A stretch of 64,000 bases of DNA, from positions 186,001 to 250,000 of the forward strand of contig OY282382.1 of NCBI GenBank assembly GCA_958295905.1, given 5' to 3'. The position numbers and the translations under genes are program-made. The notes beneath the pieces were generated by a model, which did not search any database, was not told the origin of the DNA, and saw nothing but the letters and a program-made list of their open reading frames with translations. Shown one piece after another: positions 1 through 8,285 of the stretch. The stretch's first letter is position 1. Each line of letters begins with the position of its first letter. The DNA comes from an uncultured Vicinamibacterales bacterium (GTDB taxonomy: Bacteria > Acidobacteriota > Vicinamibacteria > Vicinamibacterales > UBA8438).

Positions 1-142
1 GCGACGACCGATCGCGAAACGGACCGCGAGCGAATCCGACTCGACGGCGTTCACCGGCCAGCGCATCACGCCGACGTTCAGCGCAGTGGCCCCGGCGACG
101 ACCGATCGCGAAACGGACCGCGAGCGAATCCGACTCGACGGC
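1..142. repeat. 48-bp direct repeat, two copies
   Basis: The same 48 bases occur at 1-48 and 95-142, a period of 94 bp, with an unrelated spacer. No convincing gene is visible in 1-434: translations of the flanking DNA show no recognisable domain, and the remainder is a copy of the dispersed MITE-like element. The repeat may be the eroded tail of a gene to the left of the window. Confidence 0.6.
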
Positions 143-167
143 AAAAGCCCCGCCGCTCAACCGCCAT

Positions 168-340
168 CAGGACCATTCCACGCTCCGCCACCGCCGTGCG
201 CAGGCAGAATCGTGGTGGGTCCTGGGGCTCCGGACGTGCGGAATCGCAGGTCTCACGCGGCGCCGGCCGGTCGGCAAGACAGTGGCGACCCCTCGAATCG
301 GGGGCGGGCCGTCACGCGCCGTCAGCGTGGGATGCCCCTG
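168..340 (-). mobile_element. MITE-like element, copy A
   Basis: Non-coding element of 173 bp. Its ends are inverted repeats: 168-184 against the complement of 324-340, 14 of 17 matching. The interior matches three other copies in the window (1635-1809, 36076-36246, 56383-56556) in reverse orientation. The flanks 158-167 and 341-350 agree at 8 of 10 bases and look like an eroded target-site duplication. There is no open frame for a transposase, so it would have to be moved in trans. Confidence 0.8.
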
Positions 341-434
341 CGACCGCCCTCCTCACGCCTGGTCAGGCACGGGCGTTCTGGGCCCGCGGGCGCCCTCGCC
401 GCTCCCGGCGCCGCGCGGGGTCCACCACGGGCCG

Positions 435-1433
435 TCAAGGAATCCGGTCCTGCCGCCGATCCTCCGGCGATCGGCGGGCGGCGAGCTGCGCCAGGGTCTC
501 GAGGCCGAGGTTTCCGCCGCTCAACACGACGACGGTGGGGCCGACCGGCCCCGGCGGGGCCGACCCGGCCGCGGCGGGGAGGGCGGCAAGGGTCGCGGCA
601 CCGCTGGTCTCGACGACGAGCTTGGCCCGGCGAAACAGCCAGAGCACCGCGTCGGCGATCGGATCGTCGTCGACGGTGACCACCTCGTCGACGAAACGCT
701 GGACATGGTGGAAGGTCAGGTCCCCGGGCCGCACCGGCAGCAGTCCGTCGGCCAGGCTCGACACCCGATCGAGGGAGACCGGCCGGCCCGCCGCGAGCGA
801 CGCGGTCATTTTGGCGGCGCCCCCGGGCTCGACGCCGACGACCCGGACATCGGGACGGCGCTGCTTGACGGCGGCCGCCACCCCGGCCGCCAGCCCTCCC
901 CCCCCTACCGGCACGAGGACGCGCGCCACGGCCGGACAGTCGCGCAGGATCTCCAGGCCCACCGTGCCCTGACCCGCGATGATCCAGGGGTGGTCGAACG
1001 GCGGCACCATCTGCAGTCGCCGGGTCCGCGCCTCCGCCTCGGCCCGCCGCTTCCGCTCGATCGAGGTCGTCCCCTCGAAGAGGATCTCGGCCCCGAGGGC
1101 CCGCGCCCCCTCGACCTTGACGGCGGGGGCGGTCGTCGGCATGACCACCACCGCGGGCACGCCGACCCGGCGCGCGGCCAACGCCACCGCCTGCGCGTGG
1201 TTGCCGGACGAGTAGGTGATGACCCCGTGGCGGCGCGCATCCGGGTCGAGCCGCGCGAGGAAGTTGGAGGCGCCGCGTATCTTGAAGGCGCCGGCCGCCT
1301 GCAGGTTCTCGCACTTGGCGTACACCGGCGCCTCGCCGTCCACCGGCAACCGCAGCAGCGGGGTGCGGCGAACGAGGCCGTCGATACGCCGCGCGGCCTC
1401 CTCGACGGCGCTCACGGAAACGACGCTGGGCAT
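435..1433 (-). CDS. Threonine/serine dehydratase-like PLP enzyme
   Basis: Fold-type II pyridoxal-phosphate enzyme of 332 residues, the size of catabolic threonine dehydratases and serine racemase-like enzymes that lack the C-terminal regulatory ACT domain. Visible are the PLP lysine motif GAFKIRGA (Lys51), the substrate loop SSGNHAQA (about residue 75) and the glycine-rich phosphate loop VGGGGLAAG (about residue 175). It probably deaminates threonine or serine to a 2-oxo acid; serine racemase activity cannot be excluded. The open frame runs further upstream, but the ATG at 1433 gives the family N-terminus, and a TATACT hexamer sits only 6 nt before it with no Shine-Dalgarno, suggesting a leaderless message. 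No partner gene is adjacent. Confidence 0.88.
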   Translation of the reverse strand: MPSVVSVSAVEEAARRIDGLVRRTPLLRLPVDGEAPVYAKCENLQAAGAFKIRGASNFLARLDPDARRHGVITYSSGNHAQAVALAARRVGVPAVVVMPTTAPAVKVEGARALGAEILFEGTTSIERKRRAEAEARTRRLQMVPPFDHPWIIAGQGTVGLEILRDCPAVARVLVPVGGGGLAAGVAAAVKQRRPDVRVVGVEPGGAAKMTASLAAGRPVSLDRVSSLADGLLPVRPGDLTFHHVQRFVDEVVTVDDDPIADAVLWLFRRAKLVVETSGAATLAALPAAAGSAPPGPVGPTVVVLSGGNLGLETLAQLAARRSPEDRRQDRIP

Positions 1434-1439
1434 GCGGCG

Positions 1440-1445
1440 CAGTAT
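1440..1445 (-). promoter_or_regulatory. Putative -10 box of the dehydratase gene, leaderless layout
   Basis: TATACT on the minus strand ends 6 nt before the ATG at 1433, so transcription would begin at or next to the start codon. No clear -35 hexamer is seen. Confidence 0.4.
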
Positions 1446-1497
1446 ACCGGCAGACCGGCGCGGCAGACCGCGGCAAGACCCCGCGTCGCGCCGACAA

Positions 1498-1606
1498 CCC
1501 CCGGACGGAATGCCCCGCCGGCCGAATTCGGAGAGCGGCCTGCAGCGGTGGCGGGACGCGCCGCGGGGCCATCCCCCGGACGGGATGCCCCGCCGGCCGA
1601 ATACGG
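1498..1606. repeat. 34-bp near-identical direct repeat, 75-bp period
   Basis: The bases at 1498-1531 recur at 1573-1606 with very few differences. The pair lies in the 434-bp stretch between the dehydratase start and the outer-membrane protein gene; apart from this repeat and the following MITE copy nothing is seen there. Confidence 0.6.
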
Positions 1607-1634
1607 CGGGGGCCTGCCGCCGGCGGCCGACGGG

Positions 1635-1809
1635 CGGGAGCATCCCACGCTGACTGCCCGTGACGGCTCGCCCCCGATTCAAGGGGCCGCCACCGTCTTG
1701 CCGACCGGCCGGCGCCGCGTGAGACCCACGATTCCGCACGGCCGGAGCCCCAGGACCCGCCACGATTCTTGCCTTGCGCACGGCGGTGGCGGAGCGTGGG
1801 ATGGTCCTG
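1635..1809 (+). mobile_element. MITE-like element, copy B
   Basis: 175-bp copy. Left end 1635-1651 and right end 1793-1809 are inverted repeats that share the core CATCCCACGCT. It is flanked by a perfect 10-bp direct repeat, GGCCGACGGG, at 1625-1634 and 1810-1819, the expected footprint of transposition. It carries no coding frame. Confidence 0.88.
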
Positions 1810-1852
1810 GGCCGACGGGATTCACGCCCACCGGCGGCCGCGCCGGCGCCGG

Positions 1853-1858
1853 TATACT
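1853..1858 (+). promoter_or_regulatory. Putative -10 box of the outer-membrane protein gene
   Basis: TATACT lies 9 nt before the ATG at 1868, so the transcript would have little or no leader. No good -35 hexamer is visible. Confidence 0.35.
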
Positions 1859-1867
1859 GGGCGGAGC

Positions 1868-2515
1868 ATGTCGAGCGCCCAAGTGCGGACCGCGTTGCGG
1901 GTCGCGTTCCTGCTCGCGGTGACCGTCTCCGGCGTGGCCGCGCAGGACCCGGAACCCATCGGCCGCTACATCATCGACCTCCGGGGCTCGACGGTGAGCC
2001 TGGGCCGGAACGAAGAGCTGGCCGCGGTGCGGGAGCTCCGGCCGGATCAGCTCGCCCCGCGCGGCATCGCCCTCGACATCGGCGGCCACGTCTATCTGTT
2101 CCGGTTGAAGGCGGTGACCTTCGGCCTGGGCGCTTCCGTCCTGTCCGCGGCCGCGAGCCTCACGCCGGGAGGGATGGACCCGGACCCCGCGGGCCCCACG
2201 GTCACCTCGCGGTTCACCGCGATCTCGCCGCAGATCTCGTTCAACTTCGGACACCGGAACGGCTGGAGCTACTTGAGCGGCGGACTCGGCACCTCGCGGC
2301 TGAACGTGTACCCGGAGCAGCCGACGACCCCGGTCCAACGGCGATCGGGCACCCTCAACTACGGCGGGGGGGCCCGCTGGTTCCTCACCCCGAACGTGGC
2401 GTTGTCGCTCGATCTGCGGTTCTTCGCCATCAGTCCGCTGGAGCAGCTCGGGGAGCAGCCCGGGTCCCCGCGCATGACCCTGATGGCGGCCAACGTCGGC
2501 GTTTCCCTCCGATGA
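1868..2515 (+). CDS. Predicted outer-membrane beta-barrel protein
   Basis: 215-residue protein with a Sec signal peptide (hydrophobic core about residues 9-22, likely cut in VAA-QD) and then alternating amphipathic strands with aromatic residues, ending SLR in the manner of porin-like barrels. It resembles the small OmpW/OmpA-type barrel superfamily, but no specific family can be named. The ATG at 1868 is chosen because it begins exactly at the signal peptide; the longer frame upstream runs through MITE copy B. It is followed 42 bp later by the ligase/acyltransferase gene, with which it has no evident functional link. Confidence 0.7.
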   Translation: MSSAQVRTALRVAFLLAVTVSGVAAQDPEPIGRYIIDLRGSTVSLGRNEELAAVRELRPDQLAPRGIALDIGGHVYLFRLKAVTFGLGASVLSAAASLTPGGMDPDPAGPTVTSRFTAISPQISFNFGHRNGWSYLSGGLGTSRLNVYPEQPTTPVQRRSGTLNYGGGARWFLTPNVALSLDLRFFAISPLEQLGEQPGSPRMTLMAANVGVSLR

Positions 2516-2545
2516 CCGCGCCGCCGGGGCGCCCGCCGGTTCGAC

Positions 2546-2551
2546 CATAAT
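2546..2551 (+). promoter_or_regulatory. Putative -10 box of the ligase-ACP-acyltransferase gene
   Basis: CATAAT followed by 6 nt and the ATG at 2558; no Shine-Dalgarno is present, so the layout fits a leaderless transcript. Confidence 0.3.
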
Positions 2552-2557
2552 GCGTCC

Positions 2558-5059
2558 ATGAAACGGGACACCCTGCTCGATTACTTCGACGAGCGCCTGC
2601 GCGGGGACACCGAGTTCCTCGTCCACGACGACGGCTACCGGGTGCGGCGGCACAGCTACGACGCCGTGCGGCGGGCCTCGATCGCCTTCGCGGGGCGCCT
2701 TGCCGGAGCCGGGGTCGGCGCGGGAGACACGGTGCTGTTCTGGGGCGAGAACCGCCCGGAGTGGATAATCGCCTTCTGGGGCTGCCTGCGGCGCGGCGCG
2801 GTCGTGGTGCCCATCGACTACCGGGCGTCGACCGGACTTCTCGAGACCATCGCCCGGCGGGTCGACGCCCGGATCCTGCTGATCGGCGACGATGTGGCCC
2901 CGGCGCGGCTCGACGCGGTCGAGACCTGGCGGTTCAGCGAGCTGCGCACGCCGGCGGCGGCCGGGGGGGCGCCGGCCGCCGCCCCCCGCCCCCCCGCTCC
3001 CGGCGACACCGCCGAGATCGTGTTCACGTCCGGCGCGACGTCCGAGCCCAAGGGCGTCGTCATCACCCACCGGAACGTGCTGGCGAACATCGTCCCGGTC
3101 GAGCGCGAGGTGCTGAGATACCGCCGCTACGCGCGTCCGTTCCGGCCGTTGCGGTTCCTCAACCTGCTGCCCTTGAGCCACATGTTCGGGCAGGCCCTGG
3201 CCACGTTCATCCCCCCGATGCTGCCGGGCACCTGCGTGTTCATGAAGGGCTACAGCCCGCAGGCCATCGTCGGTCAGATTCGCAGCCGGCGGATCTCGGT
3301 GCTCGTCTGCGTCCCGAAGATCCTGGACGTCCTGAAGGAGCACGTGGCGCAGATCGCCCCGGAGACGGCCGAGCCGCCCCCGGGCCGGCTGGGGGTGGCC
3401 CACCGGTGGTGGCGCTACCGCCGGGTGCACCGCCTCTTCGGGATGAAGTTCTGGTGCTTCATCGTCGGGGCCGCGCCCCTCGACCCGGATCTCGAAGCGT
3501 TCTGGCAGCGCCTGGGCTTCCTCGTCGTACAGGGCTACGGGCTCACCGAGACGGCGCCCATCGTGACCCTGAACCATCCGTTCAGGACGCGGCGCGGCTC
3601 GGTCGGCACCCCCATCGCGGGGATGCAGGTCAGGATTGCCGCCGACGGCGAGATTCTGGTGAAGGGCGACAACGTCACCACCGGCTATTACGGGGGGACG
3701 GCCGAGGACGACGCGGTCTTCGAGGACGGCTGGTTCCACACCGGCGATCTGGGCGCCCTCGACGACGCCGGCCGCCTGCAGGTGCACGGCCGCAAGAAGG
3801 AGATGATCGTCACCCCGGAGGGGCTCAACGTCTTCCCCGAGGACGTCGAGCGGGTCGTCGACACCCTCCCCGGCGTGGACGAATCGGCGGTCATCGGCCT
3901 GACCCGCGAGGGCGGCGAGCGCGTGTACGCCGTCGTCGTGCCGAACGCTCCGGCGTCGCCCGGCGACATCGCGCGCGCCGCCAACCGCCGGCTCGCCGAC
4001 CACCAGAAGGTCCGCGAGGTCCTGGTGTGGCCCGGAGACCGGCTGCCGCGCACCGAGGGCACCCGGAAGCTCAAGCGGCGGGCCGTGAAGAGCTGGGCGG
4101 AACAGGGCCGGGCGCCGGCGCCGGCCGCGGCATCCGGCGGGGAACGCTCCGTGTCGTCGATTCTCGAGCGCATCGCCGGCAGTCCGGTGAACCCGAGCAC
4201 CCGCCTGGACGAACTCGGACTGAGCTCGCTCGAGCGGGTCGAACTGCTGATGACCCTCGAGGCCGAGCTGGACGCCGCGGTCGACGAGCGGGGGGTGGGC
4301 GGGACCGCGACGGTCGCGGACCTCGAAGCCCTCGTCACGTCGTCGGCCGGCCCGTCTCCCCCGGCGGGGCCGCCGTTCCCCGCCCCGCGCTGGAATCAGG
4401 CATGGCCGGTCCGGCGCCTCCGCCGGGCCGCGCTCGCGGTGTGGCTCCTCCCCATGACCCGTCTCTTCGCCTGGATCCGCGCGGACGGGCTCGAGTACGT
4501 ATCCGCCGCCGACGGTCCGGTGGTCTTCGCCGCCAACCACCAGAGCTTTATCGACCCCTCGGTGATTCTGGCCGCGCTTCCGCGGGCGAAGCGCCACCGC
4601 GTGGCGACCGCGATGTCCAAGGAGTTCTTCGCCGCCCACTTCGACCCCGGGCGCCATACCCGGATGGAACGGTTCACGAGCAGCCTCAACTACTACTTGG
4701 CCGCCGGCTTCTACAACGCGTTCCCGCTGCCCCAACGCGAGGCCGGCGCGCGGGACGCCCTGCGCTATGCCGGCGAACTCGTCAGCGCCGGCAACTCGCT
4801 GCTGATCTTCCCCGAGGGCCTGCGGGTGACCGGCGACGCCATCGCCCGCTTTCAGCCCGGCGCGGCGATGCTCGCGGCCCGGCTGGACGTTCCGGTGATT
4901 CCGGTGCGGCTGCGCGGGGTCGACCGCGTGCTCGGACGCGACCTCCGGATGGCGCGCCCGGGCCGGGTGCACGTGCGTTTCGGACCGCCGCGGCGCCTGG
5001 CCGGTTCGGACTATGCGGCGATGGCGGCCGAGCTCGAGGCGGCGGTGAAGGCGCTGTGA
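2558..5059 (+). CDS. Fusion: acyl-CoA/acyl-ACP synthetase - acyl carrier protein - PlsC acyltransferase
   Basis: 833-residue three-domain enzyme. Residues ~1-510 are an AMP-forming acyl ligase (FTSGATSEPKG near 156, GYGLTETAP near 327, WFHTGDLG near 393, GRKKEMIV). Residues ~525-600 are an acyl carrier domain whose phosphopantetheine serine lies in LGLSSLERV (about 556). Residues ~620-833 are a PlsC lysophospholipid acyltransferase with the HX4D motif HQSFID (about 661) and FPEGLR (about 751). E. coli Aas combines the same two catalytic activities in the opposite order and without an internal carrier. The likely job is to activate a fatty acid, load it on the built-in carrier and transfer it to a lysophospholipid at the inner membrane. 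The chemistry is known for the families; the hand-over through the carrier is inference. Confidence 0.85.
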   Translation: MKRDTLLDYFDERLRGDTEFLVHDDGYRVRRHSYDAVRRASIAFAGRLAGAGVGAGDTVLFWGENRPEWIIAFWGCLRRGAVVVPIDYRASTGLLETIARRVDARILLIGDDVAPARLDAVETWRFSELRTPAAAGGAPAAAPRPPAPGDTAEIVFTSGATSEPKGVVITHRNVLANIVPVEREVLRYRRYARPFRPLRFLNLLPLSHMFGQALATFIPPMLPGTCVFMKGYSPQAIVGQIRSRRISVLVCVPKILDVLKEHVAQIAPETAEPPPGRLGVAHRWWRYRRVHRLFGMKFWCFIVGAAPLDPDLEAFWQRLGFLVVQGYGLTETAPIVTLNHPFRTRRGSVGTPIAGMQVRIAADGEILVKGDNVTTGYYGGTAEDDAVFEDGWFHTGDLGALDDAGRLQVHGRKKEMIVTPEGLNVFPEDVERVVDTLPGVDESAVIGLTREGGERVYAVVVPNAPASPGDIARAANRRLADHQKVREVLVWPGDRLPRTEGTRKLKRRAVKSWAEQGRAPAPAAASGGERSVSSILERIAGSPVNPSTRLDELGLSSLERVELLMTLEAELDAAVDERGVGGTATVADLEALVTSSAGPSPPAGPPFPAPRWNQAWPVRRLRRAALAVWLLPMTRLFAWIRADGLEYVSAADGPVVFAANHQSFIDPSVILAALPRAKRHRVATAMSKEFFAAHFDPGRHTRMERFTSSLNYYLAAGFYNAFPLPQREAGARDALRYAGELVSAGNSLLIFPEGLRVTGDAIARFQPGAAMLAARLDVPVIPVRLRGVDRVLGRDLRMARPGRVHVRFGPPRRLAGSDYAAMAAELEAAVKAL

Positions 5060-5139
5060 TCGCCCGCGGCTTTGCATGCGCCGGGCCGATGTGCAAGACT
5101 TGGGCTGACGGCTACGCGGTCCGGCCGCATCGAACCGCC

Positions 5140-5275
5140 TCCAGGCGTCTGCGCCGTAGAACGGCGAGGACTCCTGTGGGGGTTGGTAGGACGGCAATCG
5201 GAGGCCGCAGCGCGACCTTGCGGTCGGTTAGAGTTTCGCTGGCGCGAAATTCCTACGGCGACGATTTCCGGGCTG
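5140..5275 (-). repeat. Dispersed hairpin-forming repeat (family R2)
   Basis: Degenerate copy of an intergenic repeat also seen near 7255, 15739, 39895, 44775, 46591 and 53381. It contains two small palindromes: an imperfect one around AGAGTTTCGC at 5230-5250 and GCGCCGT-AGA-ACGGCG at about 5151-5166. The 376-bp gap 5060-5435 holds nothing else I recognise. Confidence 0.55.
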
Positions 5276-5435
5276 GGCGACCCCGGTCGCCCCCCCGAGG
5301 CGGTGCCCCGGAGCGTGCCCGTAGAGGACCCGGTAGAGGGCCCCGCAGAAGATAAAGCGCAGTCCTTGTATTCGGTGCAGCAGGCTTCTGTGCGCCAGCC
5401 CGCGCCGCACCAAAAGGACGGTGACGAGGAGGAGT

Positions 5436-5654
5436 GTGGCAAAGGACGATCTCATCGACGTACAAGGCACGGTCACGGCAGTGCACAGCGGCGGACTGTA
5501 CCGGGTGCAGTGCGACGCGGGCCATGAAGTCCTGGCCCAGTTGAGCGGACGTATGCGACGGTTTCGCATCAAAGTCGTACCGGGCGATCGAGTCACGGTC
5601 GGCGTCTCTCCCTACGATCCCGTCCGGGGCATCATCACCTTCCGGGCTCGCTGA
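5436..5654 (+). CDS. infA: Translation initiation factor IF-1
   Basis: 72-residue OB-fold protein, the standard IF-1 length. It binds the 30S A site during initiation together with IF-2 and IF-3. Recognisable signatures are KDDLIDVQGTV at the N-terminus, CDAGHEVLAQLSGRMRR and the closing YDPVRGIITFR. The start is the GTG at 5436, which gives the canonical MAK- start; an AGGAGG sits just before it at 5427-5432, closer than ideal. A GTG at 5421 in the same frame would add five residues but breaks the family length. The DEAD-box helicase gene follows after 5 bp, so the two are probably co-transcribed. Confidence 0.95.
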   Translation: MAKDDLIDVQGTVTAVHSGGLYRVQCDAGHEVLAQLSGRMRRFRIKVVPGDRVTVGVSPYDPVRGIITFRAR

Positions 5655-5659
5655 CCATT

Positions 5660-6946
5660 TTGGATTCACCTACTACGACACGAAGACGACCCCGGCGCGG
5701 ACGCCGCCCCGCGGGCCGTCCGAAACGCCCCTTGACCCCGTCGGCGAAGGACTTCGCGGCGCCGTCGGCCGAGCTGATGCTGCCGGCGGCGGTCGTCGAT
5801 GCGAAGCCGATTCCCTTCGACGAGCTGCATCTGGACCCGGCCATCGCGGAAGGCGTGCGGGACCGCGGCTTCGCCACCACCACGCCCGTCCAGTCCGCCG
5901 TCTTTCCGATCGTCGCCAGTGATCGCGATCTGATCGCCAGCGCGGAGACCGGAAGCGGCAAGACTGCCGCCTATCTGCTGCCGGTGCTCGACCGCCTGCT
6001 CAAGCCGCCGCGGGACCCCGCCGGCGCGCCCCGCACCCGCCGGCCCCGCGTGCTCGTCCTGGGACCGACCCGGGAGCTGGTGGTGCAGATAGAAGACGAC
6101 CTTCAGGGGTTCATCTATCACACCGGGCTCACGAGCGCGGCCGTCTACGGGGGCACCCCGATGCCTCCGCAGAGCCAGGCCCTCGAGGCCGGCGTCGACG
6201 TCATCGTCGCGACCCCGGGACGCCTGCTCGATCATCTGCGCAGCGGGATCCCCGGTTTCGAGCAGATCGATACGCTGATTCTCGACGAGGCCGACCGCAT
6301 GCTGGACATGGGGTTCTGGCCCGACGTCCGCCGCATCGTCGCCGGTCTGCCGCCCGGTCCACGATCGGAGCAGTCGGGACGTCAGACTCTGCTGTTCTCG
6401 GCGACGATCCCCGACTGCGTCCTGAAGCCGCTGTCGGAGCTGGCGCGTGATCCGGCCTACGTCCAGATCGGCCGGCGGGGCAAGCCCGCCGACGGCATCT
6501 CCCACGCCGTCGAACGGATGCCGGCGTCCCGGAAGACCGCCTGGCTCACGTCGTTCCTGGGCAAGGCGGCGGGATCGGTCCTGGTGTTCGTCAACACCAA
6601 GCGCGGCGCGGAACGGCTGGCGCGGGCGCTGTCGAGCGCCGGGATCAAGGCCGCCGCCCTGCACGCGGACCGATCGCAGGCGCTGCGGCTCGCGGCGGTG
6701 GGCGGATTCCGCAGCGGGCGCTACCGGGTGCTCGTCGCCACCGACGTCGCGGCGCGGGGGCTCGACATCGACGGCATCAAGTACGTCGTGAACTTCGAGG
6801 TGCCGTTCAACCGCGATACCTACGTGCACCGCGTGGGGCGGACCGCCCGGCTCGACGCCACCGGGAGCGCGCTGACGCTCGCCGCGCCGGCCGAGCTGCA
6901 GGCGGTCAAGGCGCTGCAGAGCTCGATCGACCTGCAGCTGCGGTAG
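5660..6946 (+). CDS. DEAD-box ATP-dependent RNA helicase (RhlE-like)
   Basis: 428-residue helicase carrying all core motifs: Q motif (TTPVQ), Walker A in SAETGSGKTAAY (about residue 93), PTREL, TPGRL, the DEAD box in LDEADRMLDMGF (about 209), SAT, and in the second RecA lobe VFVNTKRGAERLA, ATDVAARGLDI and HRVGRTAR. The N-terminus is an arginine-rich tail, as in RhlE-type proteins that remodel rRNA or assist RNA decay. The start is uncertain: TTG 5660 keeps the basic tail, and an ATG at 5777 would begin just before the Q motif. It follows infA by 5 bp and precedes a small gene by 8 bp, suggesting an operon linked to translation. Confidence 0.92.
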   Translation: MDSPTTTRRRPRRGRRPAGRPKRPLTPSAKDFAAPSAELMLPAAVVDAKPIPFDELHLDPAIAEGVRDRGFATTTPVQSAVFPIVASDRDLIASAETGSGKTAAYLLPVLDRLLKPPRDPAGAPRTRRPRVLVLGPTRELVVQIEDDLQGFIYHTGLTSAAVYGGTPMPPQSQALEAGVDVIVATPGRLLDHLRSGIPGFEQIDTLILDEADRMLDMGFWPDVRRIVAGLPPGPRSEQSGRQTLLFSATIPDCVLKPLSELARDPAYVQIGRRGKPADGISHAVERMPASRKTAWLTSFLGKAAGSVLVFVNTKRGAERLARALSSAGIKAAALHADRSQALRLAAVGGFRSGRYRVLVATDVAARGLDIDGIKYVVNFEVPFNRDTYVHRVGRTARLDATGSALTLAAPAELQAVKALQSSIDLQLR

Positions 6947-6954
6947 GGGCGCCC

Positions 6955-7242
6955 ATGCGGATTGACGATTCGAGCCGCCGGCCCGAGGAGCCCACGCCGG
7001 CCTCGACCGTCGAGTCGCCCGCCCCCGCCGAACCGGAGCCGACCCCGGCCGAGGCCCGCTTCGGGAAGTGCCGGTGGTCCGTCCGCGAAGACGGGCCGGA
7101 GTACTGCTCGAACCCCGAGGTCCTGCCCTACGCCGGCAAGGGGGGCTTCAGCCCGGGCGCCTGGTGCCTCGACTGCGCGCTCTTCAAGCCGCGGCGAAAG
7201 GCGCCGAAGCGGCGCCGCGTCGACGACGATTATCCGTACTGA
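6955..7242 (+). CDS. Small cysteine-containing protein of unknown function
   Basis: 95-residue protein that starts 8 bp after the helicase gene and is probably translated from the same message. The first third is rich in Pro, Ala and Glu and looks disordered. The second part has four cysteines, in GKCRWSV, EYCSNPEV and WCLDCALFKPRRK, followed by a strongly basic tail. The Cys spacing could hold a metal, and the tail could touch RNA or DNA, but no family is recognised. Codon use matches the neighbours, and the cysteine block looks conserved in style, so the gene is probably real. Confidence 0.6.
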   Translation: MRIDDSSRRPEEPTPASTVESPAPAEPEPTPAEARFGKCRWSVREDGPEYCSNPEVLPYAGKGGFSPGAWCLDCALFKPRRKAPKRRRVDDDYPY

Positions 7243-7254
7243 GCTCGCGCGTCC

Positions 7255-7296
7255 TTGCGGTCGCATTGGAAGTTTCGCCGGCGCGAAAGCTCCCGG
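7255..7296. repeat. Short copy of repeat family R2
   Basis: Contains AAGTTTCGC-CGGC-GCGAAAGCT, the stem-loop half of the R2 repeat, preceded by CCTTGCGGTCGC as in the other copies. It lies between two converging genes and might act as a bidirectional transcription barrier; no T-run follows. Confidence 0.45.
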
Positions 7297-7311
7297 CCGA
7301 GAGTCTCCCGG

Positions 7312-8280
7312 CTACGGCTCGACGCGAACTTCCGCCAGGGCGATGCCGCGCTCGCCGGCGACGGCGTAGAGCAGCCAGATGCGGCCGTCCTCCTCGTAGA
7401 TCGCGGGGTCCCGCAACTGGTTCACGGGAACGTCGACGGCGCCGCCCCGGGACGGCTCTATCGGCAGCTCGGCGCCTTCCCACGTCCGCTCCGGGCGCAG
7501 CACCTCGACCGGCGGGGTCTCGGTCCAGGTCCGCCAGTCGCCGGTGAGGTCGATGCGCGAGAGCAGGATGCGCTCGGGCGCGTCGCCGCGCCGCGTGAAG
7601 AACACGAGCAGCGCGCCGCCCCGCTTCAGCAGCGCCGAGTGCCGCATGTCGGGGCTGAACAGCGTCGGCCCCTCCTCGAAATCGGAGAGCCCGTCGCGGG
7701 ACCGGTAGACGACCCCGGGCATCGCCAAGGCGTACCAGAAGCCCTCGTGCCGGAACGCGCGGAAGTACGGCCGCCCGAGAATCTCGGGCCGGCCCTCGAA
7801 GCGCAGGCCGTCGCGGGACACGGCGGCGCGGGTCACCTGCCGGCCGGCATCCCGGCCATGGATGTACATCACGATCTGCCGCCGCTCGTCGACGGCGTGC
7901 ACGTCCGGCGAGGCGATGTGCGCGTAGGCGCCGGGGGGCGCGCACGGCGGGCAGGTGGTCGGGAAGTGCGAGTCGGCCAACTGCAGGACGCCCGGCTCGT
8001 GGGTGGTCCAGGGTCCGGTCAGGGCATCGGCGACCGCGAGGCGGATGTAGGTGCCGCGGTGATCGGCGAAGTACAGGTAGTAGCGGCCCAACCGGTTCTC
8101 CACCCAGTCCGGCACCCGGATGAGCGACGGCCCGGCGATATTGCCGCCCATCGACGCATCCATGTCGGGCCGGACGATGGGGCCATCGACAAGCCGCTCG
8201 ATACGGACGATCTGCGCGGCGCCCCGCCCGGCCGGCCCGAGCAGCACCAGGAGCACGAACAGACACGAGACTCGGCGCAT
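7312..8280 (-). CDS. Secreted five-bladed beta-propeller protein, GH43/GH117-like
   Basis: 322 residues with a Sec signal peptide (residues 1-22, cut near GAAQ). The mature part has the repeating pattern of the arabinanase/levansucrase propeller superfamily: GPSLIRVPDWVENRLGRYYL, YFADHRGTYIRLAVAD, SPDVHAVDERRQIVMYIHG, and a final LRDPAIYEEDGRIWLLYA. This fold occurs in glycoside hydrolase families 43, 62 and 117, so a role in polysaccharide breakdown outside the cytoplasm is likely, but the catalytic acids cannot be assigned by eye. ATG 8280 is chosen because it starts the signal peptide. The next gene on this strand ends 5 bp upstream, so they may be co-transcribed. Confidence 0.75.
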   Translation of the reverse strand: MRRVSCLFVLLVLLGPAGRGAAQIVRIERLVDGPIVRPDMDASMGGNIAGPSLIRVPDWVENRLGRYYLYFADHRGTYIRLAVADALTGPWTTHEPGVLQLADSHFPTTCPPCAPPGAYAHIASPDVHAVDERRQIVMYIHGRDAGRQVTRAAVSRDGLRFEGRPEILGRPYFRAFRHEGFWYALAMPGVVYRSRDGLSDFEEGPTLFSPDMRHSALLKRGGALLVFFTRRGDAPERILLSRIDLTGDWRTWTETPPVEVLRPERTWEGAELPIEPSRGGAVDVPVNQLRDPAIYEEDGRIWLLYAVAGERGIALAEVRVEP

Positions 8281-8285
8281 GATGC

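Noticed and set aside
1679..5197. A 1172-codon open frame on the minus strand across the ligase-acyltransferase gene
   Set aside because: It is antisense to a gene with clear catalytic motifs and its translation is low-complexity, rich in Arg, Gly, Pro, His and Glu, without domains. High GC leaves such frames open by chance.
5421..5435. Earlier GTG start for IF-1
   Set aside because: It would add MTRRS before the conserved start and give 77 residues instead of the family's 72; the AGGAGG would then lie within the gene.
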